Below are positions 41,892 through 50,928 of a stretch of DNA of 64,000 bases, in pieces. The first letter of the stretch is position 1, and each line of letters opens with the position of its first letter. The notes below the pieces were generated by a model that was given only the letters and a program-made list of their open reading frames with translations, had not been told where the DNA came from and made no database searches. A program made the position numbers and the translations under genes. Source of the stretch: CAVSRC01 sp963750065 (GTDB lineage: Bacteria; Pseudomonadota; Alphaproteobacteria; Rhizobiales; Kaistiaceae); NCBI GenBank assembly GCA_963750065.1, contig CAVVPK010000037.1:149965-213964 (forward strand), in the 5' to 3' direction.

Positions 41892-42749
41892 ATGGCACAT
41901 GCTGAGCGGGGGCCGGTCGCTATCGCCTGGGTGGTGGTGCGCGACGCCTTCGGCCATTTTCTGTGGGACGACGGCTGGGCGATGGCCAGCCACGTCGCTC
42001 TTTCGGCGCTGATGGCGCTGTTCCCGTTTCTGATCTTCGTGGCGTCGCTGGCCGGCTTTATCGGCGTCGAGGGGCTTTCGGTCAGGGTCGCCGAGATCCT
42101 TTTCGCCGTCTGGCCGCAGGGCGTCGCCGGCCCGATCGCCGACGAGGTCAGGCGCGTGCTGGCGACCGAGCACCGCGGCCTGGTCACCGTCTCCGCCGTG
42201 ATCACCGTCTATCTCGCCTCCAACGGCATCGAGGCGGTGCGCAACGGCCTCAACCGCGCCTACCGGGTGGTCGATCGCCGCTCGATCGTCTTCCGCCGCG
42301 GGCAGAGCATCCTCTTGGTGCTGGCCGGTGCGGCGGCGAGCCTCGCTCTGGTGCTGCTGGCGGCGCTCGGCACCACGGCACTCAACGACCTCATCGCCGC
42401 CGTGCCGGCGCTCGCACCCCTGGCTTCGCTCTCGGTCCTGGTGCGCGTGGTCATCGCCGGTGCCGTGCTGGTGGTGGCGCTGACTGGCGCCCATGTCTGG
42501 CTGCCGGCGGGGCGGCCGCACTGGCTGCGCCTGTGGCCGGGCATCGCGTTCACACTCGCCGGCTGGTTCGTCGCCGCCTGGGTGTTCCGCATCTACCTCG
42601 ACAGCTTCTCGAACATGGCGGCGACCTATGCGGGGTTGGCCGGCGTGTTCACCGCCATCTTCTTCCTCTACATGGTGGCGGTGCTGCTGCTGTTCGGGGC
42701 GGAGTTCAACGCCGCGCTTAGCCGCGTGCGGGACGGAACGATCAGCTAG
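41892..42749 (+). CDS. YihY/BrkB-family membrane protein
   Basis: The 285-residue protein has about six membrane helices. The N-terminal DDGWAMASHVALSALMALFP and the middle TVYLASNGIEAVRNGLNRAY are characteristic of YihY/virulence factor BrkB proteins; the C-terminal GLAGVFTAIFFLYMVAVLLLFGAE is the family end. Despite an older RNase BN label the family is a membrane protein of unclear function. It converges with the response regulator 8 bp downstream. Confidence 0.92.
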   Translation: MAHAERGPVAIAWVVVRDAFGHFLWDDGWAMASHVALSALMALFPFLIFVASLAGFIGVEGLSVRVAEILFAVWPQGVAGPIADEVRRVLATEHRGLVTVSAVITVYLASNGIEAVRNGLNRAYRVVDRRSIVFRRGQSILLVLAGAAASLALVLLAALGTTALNDLIAAVPALAPLASLSVLVRVVIAGAVLVVALTGAHVWLPAGRPHWLRLWPGIAFTLAGWFVAAWVFRIYLDSFSNMAATYAGLAGVFTAIFFLYMVAVLLLFGAEFNAALSRVRDGTIS

Positions 42750-42757
42750 GACCGCCC

Positions 42758-43198
42758 TCAGGCGTGGCCGACGGTCGGCGTGGCGGCGGCGCGGGCGAGC
42801 GCCGTTTCCATGGCGGCGTGGAGTTCGCGCGGGCTGTAGGGCTTCACCACCCAGCCAGCGAAGCCGGCGGCGCGGGCACGCGGCGCGACCAGGTGGGCGC
42901 GGTCGTCGGTGACGGCGAGGATCGGCAGCGTCTTGCGGGCGCCGAGCGTGCGGATGAGCTGGGCGGCGACGATGCCGTCCATGTCGGGGACGGCCAGATC
43001 GAGCACGATGAGGTCGATCGCCGGGTCGTTTCTGAGCAGCGCCAGGGCCGCCTCGCCGCCGGCAGCGACCAGCGGCTCGCAGCCGAACTGCTCGACCAGG
43101 ATGGTGGCAATCATGGTGCTGGCCGGGCTGCCGCCGACAATAACCACGCGCGGCCGATGGCCATCGACCGTCAGGTGGACGATGGGTTCGTCGTTCAT
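42758..43198 (-). CDS. Single-domain response regulator
   Basis: The 146-residue protein is a receiver domain only: RVVIVGGSPASTMIAT in the first strand region (usual acidic pair replaced by Gly/Ser), the phospho-acceptor Asp in LIVLDLAVPDMDG and the Lys in WVVKPYSPRE. The missing first-strand acidic pair may weaken Mg binding. No kinase or output gene is adjacent. The start is ATG 43198. Confidence 0.82.
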   Translation of the reverse strand: MNDEPIVHLTVDGHRPRVVIVGGSPASTMIATILVEQFGCEPLVAAGGEAALALLRNDPAIDLIVLDLAVPDMDGIVAAQLIRTLGARKTLPILAVTDDRAHLVAPRARAAGFAGWVVKPYSPRELHAAMETALARAAATPTVGHA

Positions 43199-43274
43199 GC
43201 CGCCCTCGCCAAACGCAACTAGACGGGGCAAGTATCGCGAACTTTGCTTAACGAGCGGCTAAACTGGAACCGTT

Positions 43275-44228
43275 GTGAATCAGATCGTCACTATCGTCCT
43301 GCCCGTCTTCGGACTGATCGGCGTCGGCTATGTCGTTTCCCTGTTCAAGCTGCTGCCGGCGGGCAGCGACCGGGTGCTCGGCGATTTCTGCTTCGTCATC
43401 GCCATTCCGCTGCTCATCTTCCGCATCATCGCGACCGCCGATTTCTCCGGCGGCTCGCCGCTGAACCTGTGGCTCGCCTACTACATCGGCTTCGCCATCG
43501 TCTGGGCCGCCGGGACGCTCGCCGTTCGCCGCCTGTTCGGGCGCGATGCACGCACCGGCGTGGTCGCCGGCGTCTCGTCGGCGTTTCCCAACACGCTGCT
43601 GCTCGCCCTGCCGCTGGTCATCACCGCCTATGGCGATGACGGGGCTGCGGCCATCGCGGTGCTGGTCACCGTCAACCTGCCGGTGATGATGGCGGTCAGC
43701 GCCATCCTCAACGAGCGGGCCCTGGTGGTCGACGGGGTGTCGACGCATACCGATACGCAGGCCGCCCTGCGGGCGGCGGCGATCGCGCTGGTGAAGAACC
43801 CGATCATCATCGGCATCGCCGCCGGCATCGTCTGGCGCCTCCTCGGCCTGCCGCTCACCGGACCGGTTGGAACGGTGGTCAATCGGCTTGCCGGCGCCGC
43901 CGGCACACTGGCGCTGTTCTCGGTCGGCATGAATCTCCGCCAGTACGGCCTCAGCGGCAATGTCCGCCCGGCGCTCATCATCACCGTGCTCAAGCTCGTC
44001 GTCATGCCGGCCATCGTCTTCGCGGCCCTGGCGACGGTCGTCCACCTGCCGCCGGTATGGGCCAAGGCGCTGGTCATCACCGCCGCCTGTCCGACCGGCG
44101 TCAATGCGTGGCTGGTGGCGGCCCGCTTCCGCACCGGCGAGGCGCTTGCCTCCAACGTCATCACGCTGGGCACCGCCCTGGCGGCAGTCACCGTCGCCCT
44201 GTGGCTGCACGCCGTGGCGTGGCTGTAG
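43275..44228 (+). CDS. AEC-family (auxin efflux carrier-type) transporter
   Basis: The 317-residue protein has eight to ten predicted membrane helices. VLPVFGLIGVGYVVSLFKLL at the N-terminus, FPNTLLLALPLVITAYG in the middle and ACPTGVNAWLVAARF near the end are typical of bacterial AEC permeases, which export organic acids or similar anions. Translation starts at GTG 43275. A weak CtrA-like TTAA-N7-CTAA (43248-43262) lies just upstream. Confidence 0.9.
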   Translation: MNQIVTIVLPVFGLIGVGYVVSLFKLLPAGSDRVLGDFCFVIAIPLLIFRIIATADFSGGSPLNLWLAYYIGFAIVWAAGTLAVRRLFGRDARTGVVAGVSSAFPNTLLLALPLVITAYGDDGAAAIAVLVTVNLPVMMAVSAILNERALVVDGVSTHTDTQAALRAAAIALVKNPIIIGIAAGIVWRLLGLPLTGPVGTVVNRLAGAAGTLALFSVGMNLRQYGLSGNVRPALIITVLKLVVMPAIVFAALATVVHLPPVWAKALVITAACPTGVNAWLVAARFRTGEALASNVITLGTALAAVTVALWLHAVAWL

Positions 44229-44240
44229 GGCGGCGCCGGG

Positions 44241-44564
44241 TCAGTCCTGGGCGGCGAAATCGACCACGCACGCCTTTTCCAGGTTGGGGTCGAGCCAGCG
44301 GCTGATGAAGGCCCGATGGTCGGGATGCGGCAGGTATTGGTCGCGTCCCTCCGGCCCGGCGAAGGTGACGATGAAGCAATGGGTGAAGCCTTCGTTGAGG
44401 CCCTCGGGAGAGGAGTTCAGCCCCCACTCGAAATCGGTGACGAACGGCAGGCCGGCGCAGAACGCGCGGAAGGCGTCTTCGATTGCGCCCACCGTCTCGG
44501 CGGGGGTGGTGTCGTTGAACTTGAACAGCACGACGTGGCGGTAGGTGTTGGCGCGTTTGGCCAT
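44241..44564 (-). CDS. Dabb (stress-responsive A/B barrel) family protein
   Basis: The 107-residue protein has YRHVVLFKFNDTTPAETVG at the start, then VTDFEWGLNSSPEGLNEGFT and DQYLPHPDHRAFI, which is the standard ferredoxin-like Dabb fold, usually a dimer. Relatives include stress-induced proteins and some polyketide cyclases; no role is evident here. ATG 44564 is preceded by a GGGAG-like site. It is convergent with the AEC transporter. Confidence 0.88.
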   Translation of the reverse strand: MAKRANTYRHVVLFKFNDTTPAETVGAIEDAFRAFCAGLPFVTDFEWGLNSSPEGLNEGFTHCFIVTFAGPEGRDQYLPHPDHRAFISRWLDPNLEKACVVDFAAQD

Positions 44565-44660
44565 CAGAGGGACTCCCTTTCCCGGTTCTCGGAATAAGTG
44601 CCGGTCGCACGAGTCTAGCGGCAAGTGCCGGCCATCGCACCGGCGCGCGTGGTCGCGTCC

Positions 44661-45533
44661 CTACAGCCCCACCATCGGCCGTATGTCCTCGGGCGTCCTG
44701 CCGTCTGCCCGGAGCGCGGCGAGCGCCAGGTCGCGGTCGGACTTGGACAGCTTGCGGCCGGAGGCGTCGACGATCAGCCGGTGATGGTGATAGCGCGGCG
44801 CCGGCAGGCCGAGCAGGTGCTGCAGGAGCACATGCACCGAGGTGGCGTGATAGAGGTCGCGCCCACGCACCACATGGGTCACGCCCTGCAGCGCGTCGTC
44901 GACAACCACGGCGATGTGATACGAGGCCGGCCGGTCGCGGCCGACGAGCAGAACGTCGCCGAAGGCGCGCGGATCGGCGGCGACGGTCCGCGGCGGGCCG
45001 AAGCCGTCTTCCTGCCAGTCGAGCGGGCCGGCCATATCGGTGGCCTTGTCCATGGCGAGGCGGAGCGCGTGGGGCGCGCCGGCATCGACCAGCGCTTGCG
45101 CTTCGGCCGGATCGCGCTCGCGGTCGTCGGGCGGATAGAGCGGCGCGCCGTCCGGGTCGCGCGGCCATTGCCCGCCGGCCGTGGCGGCCTCGGCCTCGCC
45201 GCGGCTCATGAAGGCCGGATAGACCAGCCCCATGTCCGCAAGCCGGTCGATCGCCGCCCGGTAGTCGGCGATGTGCTCCGACTGGCGGCGCACGGGCTCC
45301 TCCCAGGAAAGGCCCAGCCAGCGCAGCTCCTCGAGGATCGCCGCCTCGTATTCCGGCCGGCAGCGGGTGGGATCGGTATCCTCGATCCTGAGCAGGAAGC
45401 GCCCGCCGGCTTCCCGGCAGAGATGGAAATCGGTCAGTGCCGAGAAGGCGTGGCCGAGATGCAGCGCGCCGGTCGGCGAGGGGGCGAAGCGGAAAACGGG
45501 TTGCACGGGCTCATATTCGGCTTGAACGTTCAT
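44661..45533 (-). CDS. gluQ: Glutamyl-Q tRNA(Asp) synthetase
   Basis: GluQ (GluQRS, YadB) charges glutamate onto queuosine at position 34 of tRNA(Asp). The 290-residue protein is a GluRS catalytic core without an anticodon-binding domain: FRFAPSPTGALHLGHAFSAL, FLLRIEDTDPTRCRPEYE, and the KMSKS equivalent GRKLSKS. The Cys residues that bind zinc in the E. coli enzyme are absent (YPAFMSR at that place), common in this lineage. It is divergent from the glycosylase gene with 29 bp between starts. Confidence 0.92.
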   Translation of the reverse strand: MNVQAEYEPVQPVFRFAPSPTGALHLGHAFSALTDFHLCREAGGRFLLRIEDTDPTRCRPEYEAAILEELRWLGLSWEEPVRRQSEHIADYRAAIDRLADMGLVYPAFMSRGEAEAATAGGQWPRDPDGAPLYPPDDRERDPAEAQALVDAGAPHALRLAMDKATDMAGPLDWQEDGFGPPRTVAADPRAFGDVLLVGRDRPASYHIAVVVDDALQGVTHVVRGRDLYHATSVHVLLQHLLGLPAPRYHHHRLIVDASGRKLSKSDRDLALAALRADGRTPEDIRPMVGL

Positions 45534-45562
45534 CGCCCCTCATTTAGCAGCCCGGGCAACCC

Positions 45563-46201
45563 ATGCGCACCATCGAGACCAAAGAAGACATCGCCGCGGG
45601 CCTTGCGGTGCTCACCAGGGCGGACAGGCGCCTGGCGCCGGTGATCCGCGCCGCCGGCGATCTTCCGCTGCGCCGGCGGGCGCCGGGTCTTGCCGGGCTT
45701 GCCCGCGTCGTCGTCGGGCAGCAGGTGTCGGTGGCCAGCGCCGATGCCATCTGGGCGCGCTTCGTCGCCGTCTTCCCGGAGATCACGCCGCAGGCGATCG
45801 GCCGCGCCCGCGAGACGCGCTTCCGCAAGGCCGGCCTGTCGGCGCCCAAGATCCGCACCTTGCGCGCGGTCGCCGCCGCCTGCCGCGACGGGCTCGACCT
45901 CGACGGGCTCGCTGGCCTGCCGGCCGAGGACGCCCACGCGCGGCTCACCGCGGTCAAGGGTATCGGCCCGTGGACCTCGGACATCTACCTGCTCTTCTGC
46001 CTCGGCCACCCGGACATCTTCCCGGCCGGCGATCTGGCGCTCCGCTTGGCGGTCGCCGATGCCTTCGGGTTCGACCCGCCGCCTGCGGCGGCAGACCTCG
46101 CCGTCATGGCCGAACGCTGGGCGCCGTGGCGGAGCGTCGCAGCCACCCTCTTCTGGGCGTACTACGGCGCGCGCAAGAGAGCCGCTAAGCTGCCGCTGTG
46201 A
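45563..46201 (+). CDS. alkA: DNA-3-methyladenine glycosylase II (HhH-GPD)
   Basis: The enzyme removes alkylated purines from DNA. The 212-residue protein has the HhH-GPD core: VVVGQQVSVASADAIWARF, the hairpin LTAVKGIGPWTSDIYLLF and the catalytic Asp in FPAGDLALRLAV. It is the short form lacking the AlkA N-terminal beta domain. A start upstream of ATG 45563 is not supported. Followed by an esterase gene. Confidence 0.92.
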   Translation: MRTIETKEDIAAGLAVLTRADRRLAPVIRAAGDLPLRRRAPGLAGLARVVVGQQVSVASADAIWARFVAVFPEITPQAIGRARETRFRKAGLSAPKIRTLRAVAAACRDGLDLDGLAGLPAEDAHARLTAVKGIGPWTSDIYLLFCLGHPDIFPAGDLALRLAVADAFGFDPPPAAADLAVMAERWAPWRSVAATLFWAYYGARKRAAKLPL

Positions 46202-46277
46202 CACGACGGTCCGGTTGGCATCGGCGGGCCGTTCCGGCAAGTTGAGCCCTTGATCGACGGGAGCATCCGCTAACCGC

Positions 46278-46928
46278 ATGACGAACCTCGACGGACCGCG
46301 CCTGGCGCCGCTTTCGGGCGGGCCGGCGACAAGCCTGGTGGTCTTCCTTCACGGCTATGGCGCCGACGGCAACGACCTCATCGATATCGGCCGCATGTGG
46401 GCGCCGCTCCTGTCGGAGTCGGCCTTCGTCGCGCCCCATGCGCCCGAGCCCTGTGCTGAGGCGCTGGTCGGCCGCCAGTGGTTCCCGCTTGCCGATGCCG
46501 ACCTGCATCGTCTGTGGCAGGGGGTGTCGTCGGCGGCGCCTGCGCTCGACGCCTTCCTCGATGCCGAGCTTGCCGCCCACAATCTTGCCGACAACCGGCT
46601 GGTGCTGGTCGGCTTCAGCCAGGGCACCATGATGGCGCTCCATGTCAGCCCGCGTCGCAAGGGCCGCGTCGCCGGCATCGTCGGCTATTCGGGGCTGCTC
46701 GCCGGGCCGGAGCACCTGGCCGCCGAACTCAGCCACCTGCCGCCGGTTCTGCTCGTCCACGGCGATGCCGACCCGGTCATCCCGGTGGTGGCGCTTCAGG
46801 TCGCGACCCGTGTGCTCGGCGAAGCCGGCTTCGCCGTCGAATCGCACGTCCGTCCCGGCCTGCAACACGGCATCGACCAGGAAGGGCTGGCGCTCGGCGT
46901 CGATTTCCTGCGTCGGGTCCTGGGCTGA
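46278..46928 (+). CDS. Phospholipase/carboxylesterase-type alpha/beta hydrolase
   Basis: The 216-residue protein has VVFLHGYGADGNDLIDIG (oxyanion loop), the nucleophile elbow VGFSQGTMMAL, the acid in VHGDADPVIPV and the His in GLQHGID. This set is typical of small carboxylesterases/phospholipases of the YpfH or predicted esterase group. Substrate unknown. It lies 9 bp before the GNAT gene, so both are likely co-transcribed. Confidence 0.9.
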   Translation: MTNLDGPRLAPLSGGPATSLVVFLHGYGADGNDLIDIGRMWAPLLSESAFVAPHAPEPCAEALVGRQWFPLADADLHRLWQGVSSAAPALDAFLDAELAAHNLADNRLVLVGFSQGTMMALHVSPRRKGRVAGIVGYSGLLAGPEHLAAELSHLPPVLLVHGDADPVIPVVALQVATRVLGEAGFAVESHVRPGLQHGIDQEGLALGVDFLRRVLG

Positions 46929-46937
46929 GGCGGGGCG

Positions 46938-47447
46938 ATGGCAGCGACCGGAGTCGAAATCATTCGCGTGCGCACCGAGGCGGATGCCGACGAGGTGCGG
47001 GCGCTTGCCCGCACGCTGAGGGCATGGAACTACGAATTCATGCCGGACCTCACCGCCGTCATCGACGCCTATTTCACCTCGCACGATTTCGAGGGGCATC
47101 TGGAACGGCTCCTGACCGTCTGCAATCCGCCGGATGGCGAATGCCTGCTGGCGCGGCTGGGCGGCGCGCCGGTGGGTGCGGTCACCCTGCAGCGGCGAAC
47201 GGGAAGTGAAGCCGAACTCAACCGGCTCTTTGTCAGTGAACAAGCGCGCGGGGCCGGTGTTGGCCGCCTCCTGGTGACGACTCTCGTCGAGCGCGCCCGC
47301 GCGCTCGGCTACCAGACGCTCTTTCTGAGCGCGGTCCGCCGTTTTGATGCGGCGCTTGCCCTCTACCGGTCGCTGGGCTTCGTCGAGATTGCTGAGGGCG
47401 GCGATCCCGACGATATCCAGGTCGACATGCGCCTCGATCTCGGCTGA
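46938..47447 (+). CDS. GNAT-family N-acetyltransferase
   Basis: The 169-residue protein has a good GNAT core: LLARLGGAPVGAVTLQRR, then ELNRLFVSEQARGAGVGRLLVT, in which QARGAG is the acetyl-CoA pyrophosphate loop, and LFLSAVRRFDAALALYRSLGF. The acceptor is unknown. Probably an operon partner of the upstream esterase. Confidence 0.9.
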   Translation: MAATGVEIIRVRTEADADEVRALARTLRAWNYEFMPDLTAVIDAYFTSHDFEGHLERLLTVCNPPDGECLLARLGGAPVGAVTLQRRTGSEAELNRLFVSEQARGAGVGRLLVTTLVERARALGYQTLFLSAVRRFDAALALYRSLGFVEIAEGGDPDDIQVDMRLDLG

Positions 47448-47598
47448 CCGGCCATTCAGGCCCGGTTCAGCCCCGGCATGCTGTTCTCGGCCGATAGCCG
47501 GCGGCGGCAGATGACGGAAATTTCATGTCCCGCCAGCGGAGGGAAACCGCGGTTGACCCGTGTCAATGGCGGGTTCCCATCACCATGTAGAAGACACC

Positions 47599-48897
47599 AT
47601 GCTGCAAAAAACGCCTGAAACGGCCAACCCCGCGCTCGGTTCCTCCTCCGAGAGCGAGGTCGAAGCCGTGCTCGCCGGCGGCCACAAATCGGGCCGTCGC
47701 CGCCGCCTGTGGTCCATCGCCGCAGTCGTGCTGGTGGCGCTTGCCGGCCTCGGTGCGTGGCTGATGTCAGGCTCCGGCGGACCCTCGGTCACCTACACGA
47801 CGCAGCCGGTCACCCAGGGCGATCTCACGGTCACGGTCACCGCCACCGGCACGGTCCAGCCAACCAATGAGGTCTCGATCTCGAGCGAGCTGTCCGGCAC
47901 CGTCAGCTCCGTTCTCGCCGACTACAACGACACGGTGAAGAAGGGCGAGGTGCTGGCGCGGCTCGATACCGACAATCTCACGGCCAATCTGGCGCTTGCC
48001 AAGGCGACGCTTGCGGCGCGCACGGCGGATGTGGCGCAGGCGCAGGCGACAGTCGCCGAAACGGACATCGCGCTCAAGCGCGCCGCCGATCTGGCGGCCC
48101 GCAATGTGTCGTCGCAGTCGACACTCGATTCGGCCAAGGCCGACAGCGACCGCGCCAAGGCGGCGCTCGCCGGTGCCCAGGCCAACGAGAAGATTGCCGA
48201 GGCCAATGTTTCGATCGCCGAGACCAACCTCGCCAAGGCCGAAATCACCTCGCCGATCGACGGCGTGGTGCTGTCGCGCGGCGTCGAGGCCGGCCAGATC
48301 GTCGCTTCGTCGCTGTCGGCGCCGACGCTGTTCACGCTCGCCGAGGACCTGTCGAAGATGCAGCTCGAGGTCGGCATCGACGAGGCCGATATGGGCAAAG
48401 TCGCGAAGGGCAATCTCGCCACCTTCACCGTCGAAGCCTATCCCGGCAAGAGCTTCCCAGCGGAGATCGCCCAGGTGCGTTATTCGCCGGAAACCGTGGA
48501 AGGCGTGGTCACCTATACGGCGGTGCTGACCGTCGACAATTCCGGCCTTCTGCTCAGGCCGGGCATGACGGCCACCGCCAACATCACCGTCGAGACGGTC
48601 AAGGACGCCATTCAGGTGCCCAATGCGGCGTTGCGCTGGGCGCCGCCGGTGACGGCCGAACGCACCTCCAGCCGCGGCGCCGGCCTGCTCGGCCTGCTGA
48701 TGCCAAGTCGGCCGGGCAGGGGCCAGCAGCAACAGAACGGTGCGCCCAACGGCAGGGCCAAGGTCTGGGTGTTGCGCGACGGCGAGCCTGTCGCGGTGTC
48801 GGTCAAGATCGGCTCCTCCGACGGCACCCATACGGCAGTGACCGGCAAGCTCACGACGAGCGACAAGGTCATCGTCGGGTCGCGGACCGCGTCGTGA
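47599..48897 (+). CDS. MacA-like periplasmic adaptor of an ABC exporter
   Basis: The 432-residue protein has an N-terminal membrane anchor (about 33-57), a lipoyl-like half GTVQPTNEVSISSELSGTV, a long alpha-hairpin of Ala-rich heptads (about 115-205), SPIDGVVLSRGVEAGQIV for the second lipoyl half and beta-barrel domains. This is the membrane fusion protein layout of MacA/HlyD. ATG 47599 is preferred to GTG 47560. It is followed by the ATPase and permease genes with short gaps, forming a MacAB-type exporter for peptides, siderophores or macrolides. Confidence 0.9.
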   Translation: MLQKTPETANPALGSSSESEVEAVLAGGHKSGRRRRLWSIAAVVLVALAGLGAWLMSGSGGPSVTYTTQPVTQGDLTVTVTATGTVQPTNEVSISSELSGTVSSVLADYNDTVKKGEVLARLDTDNLTANLALAKATLAARTADVAQAQATVAETDIALKRAADLAARNVSSQSTLDSAKADSDRAKAALAGAQANEKIAEANVSIAETNLAKAEITSPIDGVVLSRGVEAGQIVASSLSAPTLFTLAEDLSKMQLEVGIDEADMGKVAKGNLATFTVEAYPGKSFPAEIAQVRYSPETVEGVVTYTAVLTVDNSGLLLRPGMTATANITVETVKDAIQVPNAALRWAPPVTAERTSSRGAGLLGLLMPSRPGRGQQQQNGAPNGRAKVWVLRDGEPVAVSVKIGSSDGTHTAVTGKLTTSDKVIVGSRTAS

Positions 48898-48907
48898 GGG
48901 CTCGGCC

Positions 48908-49609
48908 GTGAACGTGCCGCTGATCGAATTCCGCCAGGTCACAAAGGTCTACGGCAGCGGCGACGCCGAGGTGGACGCGTTGAAGGGCGTCGACTTCGCC
49001 ATTCCGCGCGGCGAGTTCGTCGCCATCATGGGCCCCAGCGGCTCAGGCAAATCGACGGCGATGAACATCCTCGGCTGCCTCGACCGGCCGACTGCGGGTA
49101 CCTACGCTTTCGATGGCGTCAGCGTGGGCGACCTCGACGCCAGCCACCAGGCACGCATCCGCCGTCATTTCATCGGTTTCGTCTTCCAGGGCTTCAACCT
49201 GCTGGCGCGCACCTCGGCGCTGGAAAATGTCGAGCTGCCGCTGATCTATCGCGGCGTACCGGGGGCGGAACGGCGGCGGCTGGCGCTGGGCGCGCTGGCC
49301 AAGGTCGGCCTTGCCGATCGTGCCCGCCACGACCCCAACGAGCTCTCCGGCGGCCAGCAGCAGCGCGTCGCCATTGCGCGGGCCATCGTCACCAGCCCGC
49401 AGGTCATCCTCGCCGACGAGCCGACCGGCAACCTCGACACGGCGACCAGCCGCGACATCATGAACCTCCTGACGGCGCTCAACCGCGAGGCCGGCATCAC
49501 CATCGCCATGGTCACCCACGAACCCGACATGGCGGCTTATGCGCACCGCGTGATCCATTTCCTCGACGGGCTGATCTCCCATGACGGGCCTTCGGCGGAG
49601 GCCGCCTGA
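48908..49609 (+). CDS. MacB-like ABC transporter ATPase
   Basis: The 233-residue protein has Walker A GPSGSGKSTAMNILG, the signature LSGGQQQRVAIARAI, Walker B VILADEPTGNLD and AMVTHEPDMAAYAHRV, all typical of the LolD/MacB group. In E. coli MacB the ATPase and permease are fused; here they are separate genes 1 bp apart. GTG or ATG at 48908 follows the adaptor stop by 10 bp. Confidence 0.93.
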   Translation: MNVPLIEFRQVTKVYGSGDAEVDALKGVDFAIPRGEFVAIMGPSGSGKSTAMNILGCLDRPTAGTYAFDGVSVGDLDASHQARIRRHFIGFVFQGFNLLARTSALENVELPLIYRGVPGAERRRLALGALAKVGLADRARHDPNELSGGQQQRVAIARAIVTSPQVILADEPTGNLDTATSRDIMNLLTALNREAGITIAMVTHEPDMAAYAHRVIHFLDGLISHDGPSAEAA

Positions 49610-49610
49610 C

Positions 49611-50822
49611 ATGCTCGTCGAGACGCTCAAGCTGTCGCTGAGGACGATCCTGCGCAATGCCTTGCGCTCGTTCCTCACCGTTCTCGGCATCGTCATCGGC
49701 GTCGCCGCGGTCATCGCCATGGTGGCGCTCGGACAGGGCACCACGGCGCAGGTGACCAGCAGCGTTGCCAAGCTCGGTTCGAACCTTCTGATGGTGCGCG
49801 CCGCGCGCGGCGGGCCGGGGCCGGACGTTGCCGGGGCGACGCCGAAAAGCTTCAGCATGCGTGACGTCGAGGCGATCTCCACCCAGGTACAGGGCGTGCG
49901 CGTGGTGGCGCCCGCCGCCAGCACGCAGATGACGGCGGTCTATGGCAACCTCAACCACGCCATGGGCGTCACCGGCACCGACAATCGCTTCTTCGATGCG
50001 CGCGACTGGCCGGTGGTCGACGGCCGCGAGTTCACCGACGCGGAGCTGCAGTCGGGCGCCGCCTCGTGCATTCTCGGCAACACCACCAGGACGACGCTGT
50101 TCGGCAGCAGCGATCCGCTCGGTGCCACCATCCGGCTCAAGCAGGTCTCCTGCAAGGTGATCGGCGTGCTCGAGACCAAGGGCGCCTCCGGCTTCGGCAC
50201 CGACCAGGACGACATTGTCGTCATGCCCTTGAAGACGGTCCAGCGCCGGGTCATCGGCAATACCGATGTGCCGCTCATCTATGTCGCCGTGGCCGACGGC
50301 TACACCACGAGCGACGTGACGACCGGCATCGAGGATCTGTTGCGCGAGCGCCGCCATATCGCGGTGGGCGAACGCAACGATTTCAGCGTCTTCGACATGG
50401 CGCAGATCGCCAGCGTGCTGACCGGCATCACCGGCGTGCTCACCGGCCTGCTGGCGGCGGTGGCCGGCGTCAGCCTGCTGGTCGGCGGCATCGGCATCAT
50501 GAACATCATGCTGGTGTCGGTGACCGAGCGCACGCGCGAGATCGGCATCCGCCTGGCGGTCGGTGCCGAGGCCGGCCAGGTGCTGATGCAGTTCCTGGTC
50601 GAGGCAGTGGTGCTGTCGCTGTTCGGCGGCCTCGTCGGCATCCTCGTCGGCTTCGGCCTGTCGGCGGTGGCCGCCGGCTTCCTCAATGTGCCGCTGGTCG
50701 TCGACCCGAAGATCGTCGCCATCGCCTTCCTGTTCTCGGCCGCCGTCGGCGTCGTCTTCGGCTATTTTCCCGCCCGCCGCGCCGCCCGCCTCGATCCGAT
50801 CGAGGCACTCAGGCACGAATAG
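49611..50822 (+). CDS. MacB-like ABC transporter permease
   Basis: The 403-residue protein has one N-terminal helix (about 20-42) followed by GQGTTAQVTSSVAKLGSNLL, a large periplasmic domain (about 60-270) and three C-terminal helices beginning GLLAAVAGVSLLVGGIGIMN and ending FPARRAARLDPIEALRHE. This is the four-helix MacB fold with a mechanotransmission domain. It is the third gene of the exporter operon; no TolC homologue is nearby. Confidence 0.93.
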   Translation: MLVETLKLSLRTILRNALRSFLTVLGIVIGVAAVIAMVALGQGTTAQVTSSVAKLGSNLLMVRAARGGPGPDVAGATPKSFSMRDVEAISTQVQGVRVVAPAASTQMTAVYGNLNHAMGVTGTDNRFFDARDWPVVDGREFTDAELQSGAASCILGNTTRTTLFGSSDPLGATIRLKQVSCKVIGVLETKGASGFGTDQDDIVVMPLKTVQRRVIGNTDVPLIYVAVADGYTTSDVTTGIEDLLRERRHIAVGERNDFSVFDMAQIASVLTGITGVLTGLLAAVAGVSLLVGGIGIMNIMLVSVTERTREIGIRLAVGAEAGQVLMQFLVEAVVLSLFGGLVGILVGFGLSAVAAGFLNVPLVVDPKIVAIAFLFSAAVGVVFGYFPARRAARLDPIEALRHE

Positions 50823-50928
50823 GCGCCGGCCAGTTCTGGGTCGCGCATTCGCCGCCACGGCGGATCATGCCGGCCTTGCTGAGCGGTCGTCTCGATGGCA
50901 TCGATCCGGGCGACGTTGAACCAGCCGA

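Noticed and set aside
48612..48942. Large Arg/His-rich frames antisense to the MacA-like adaptor.
   Set aside because: Shadow frames of a well-supported gene.
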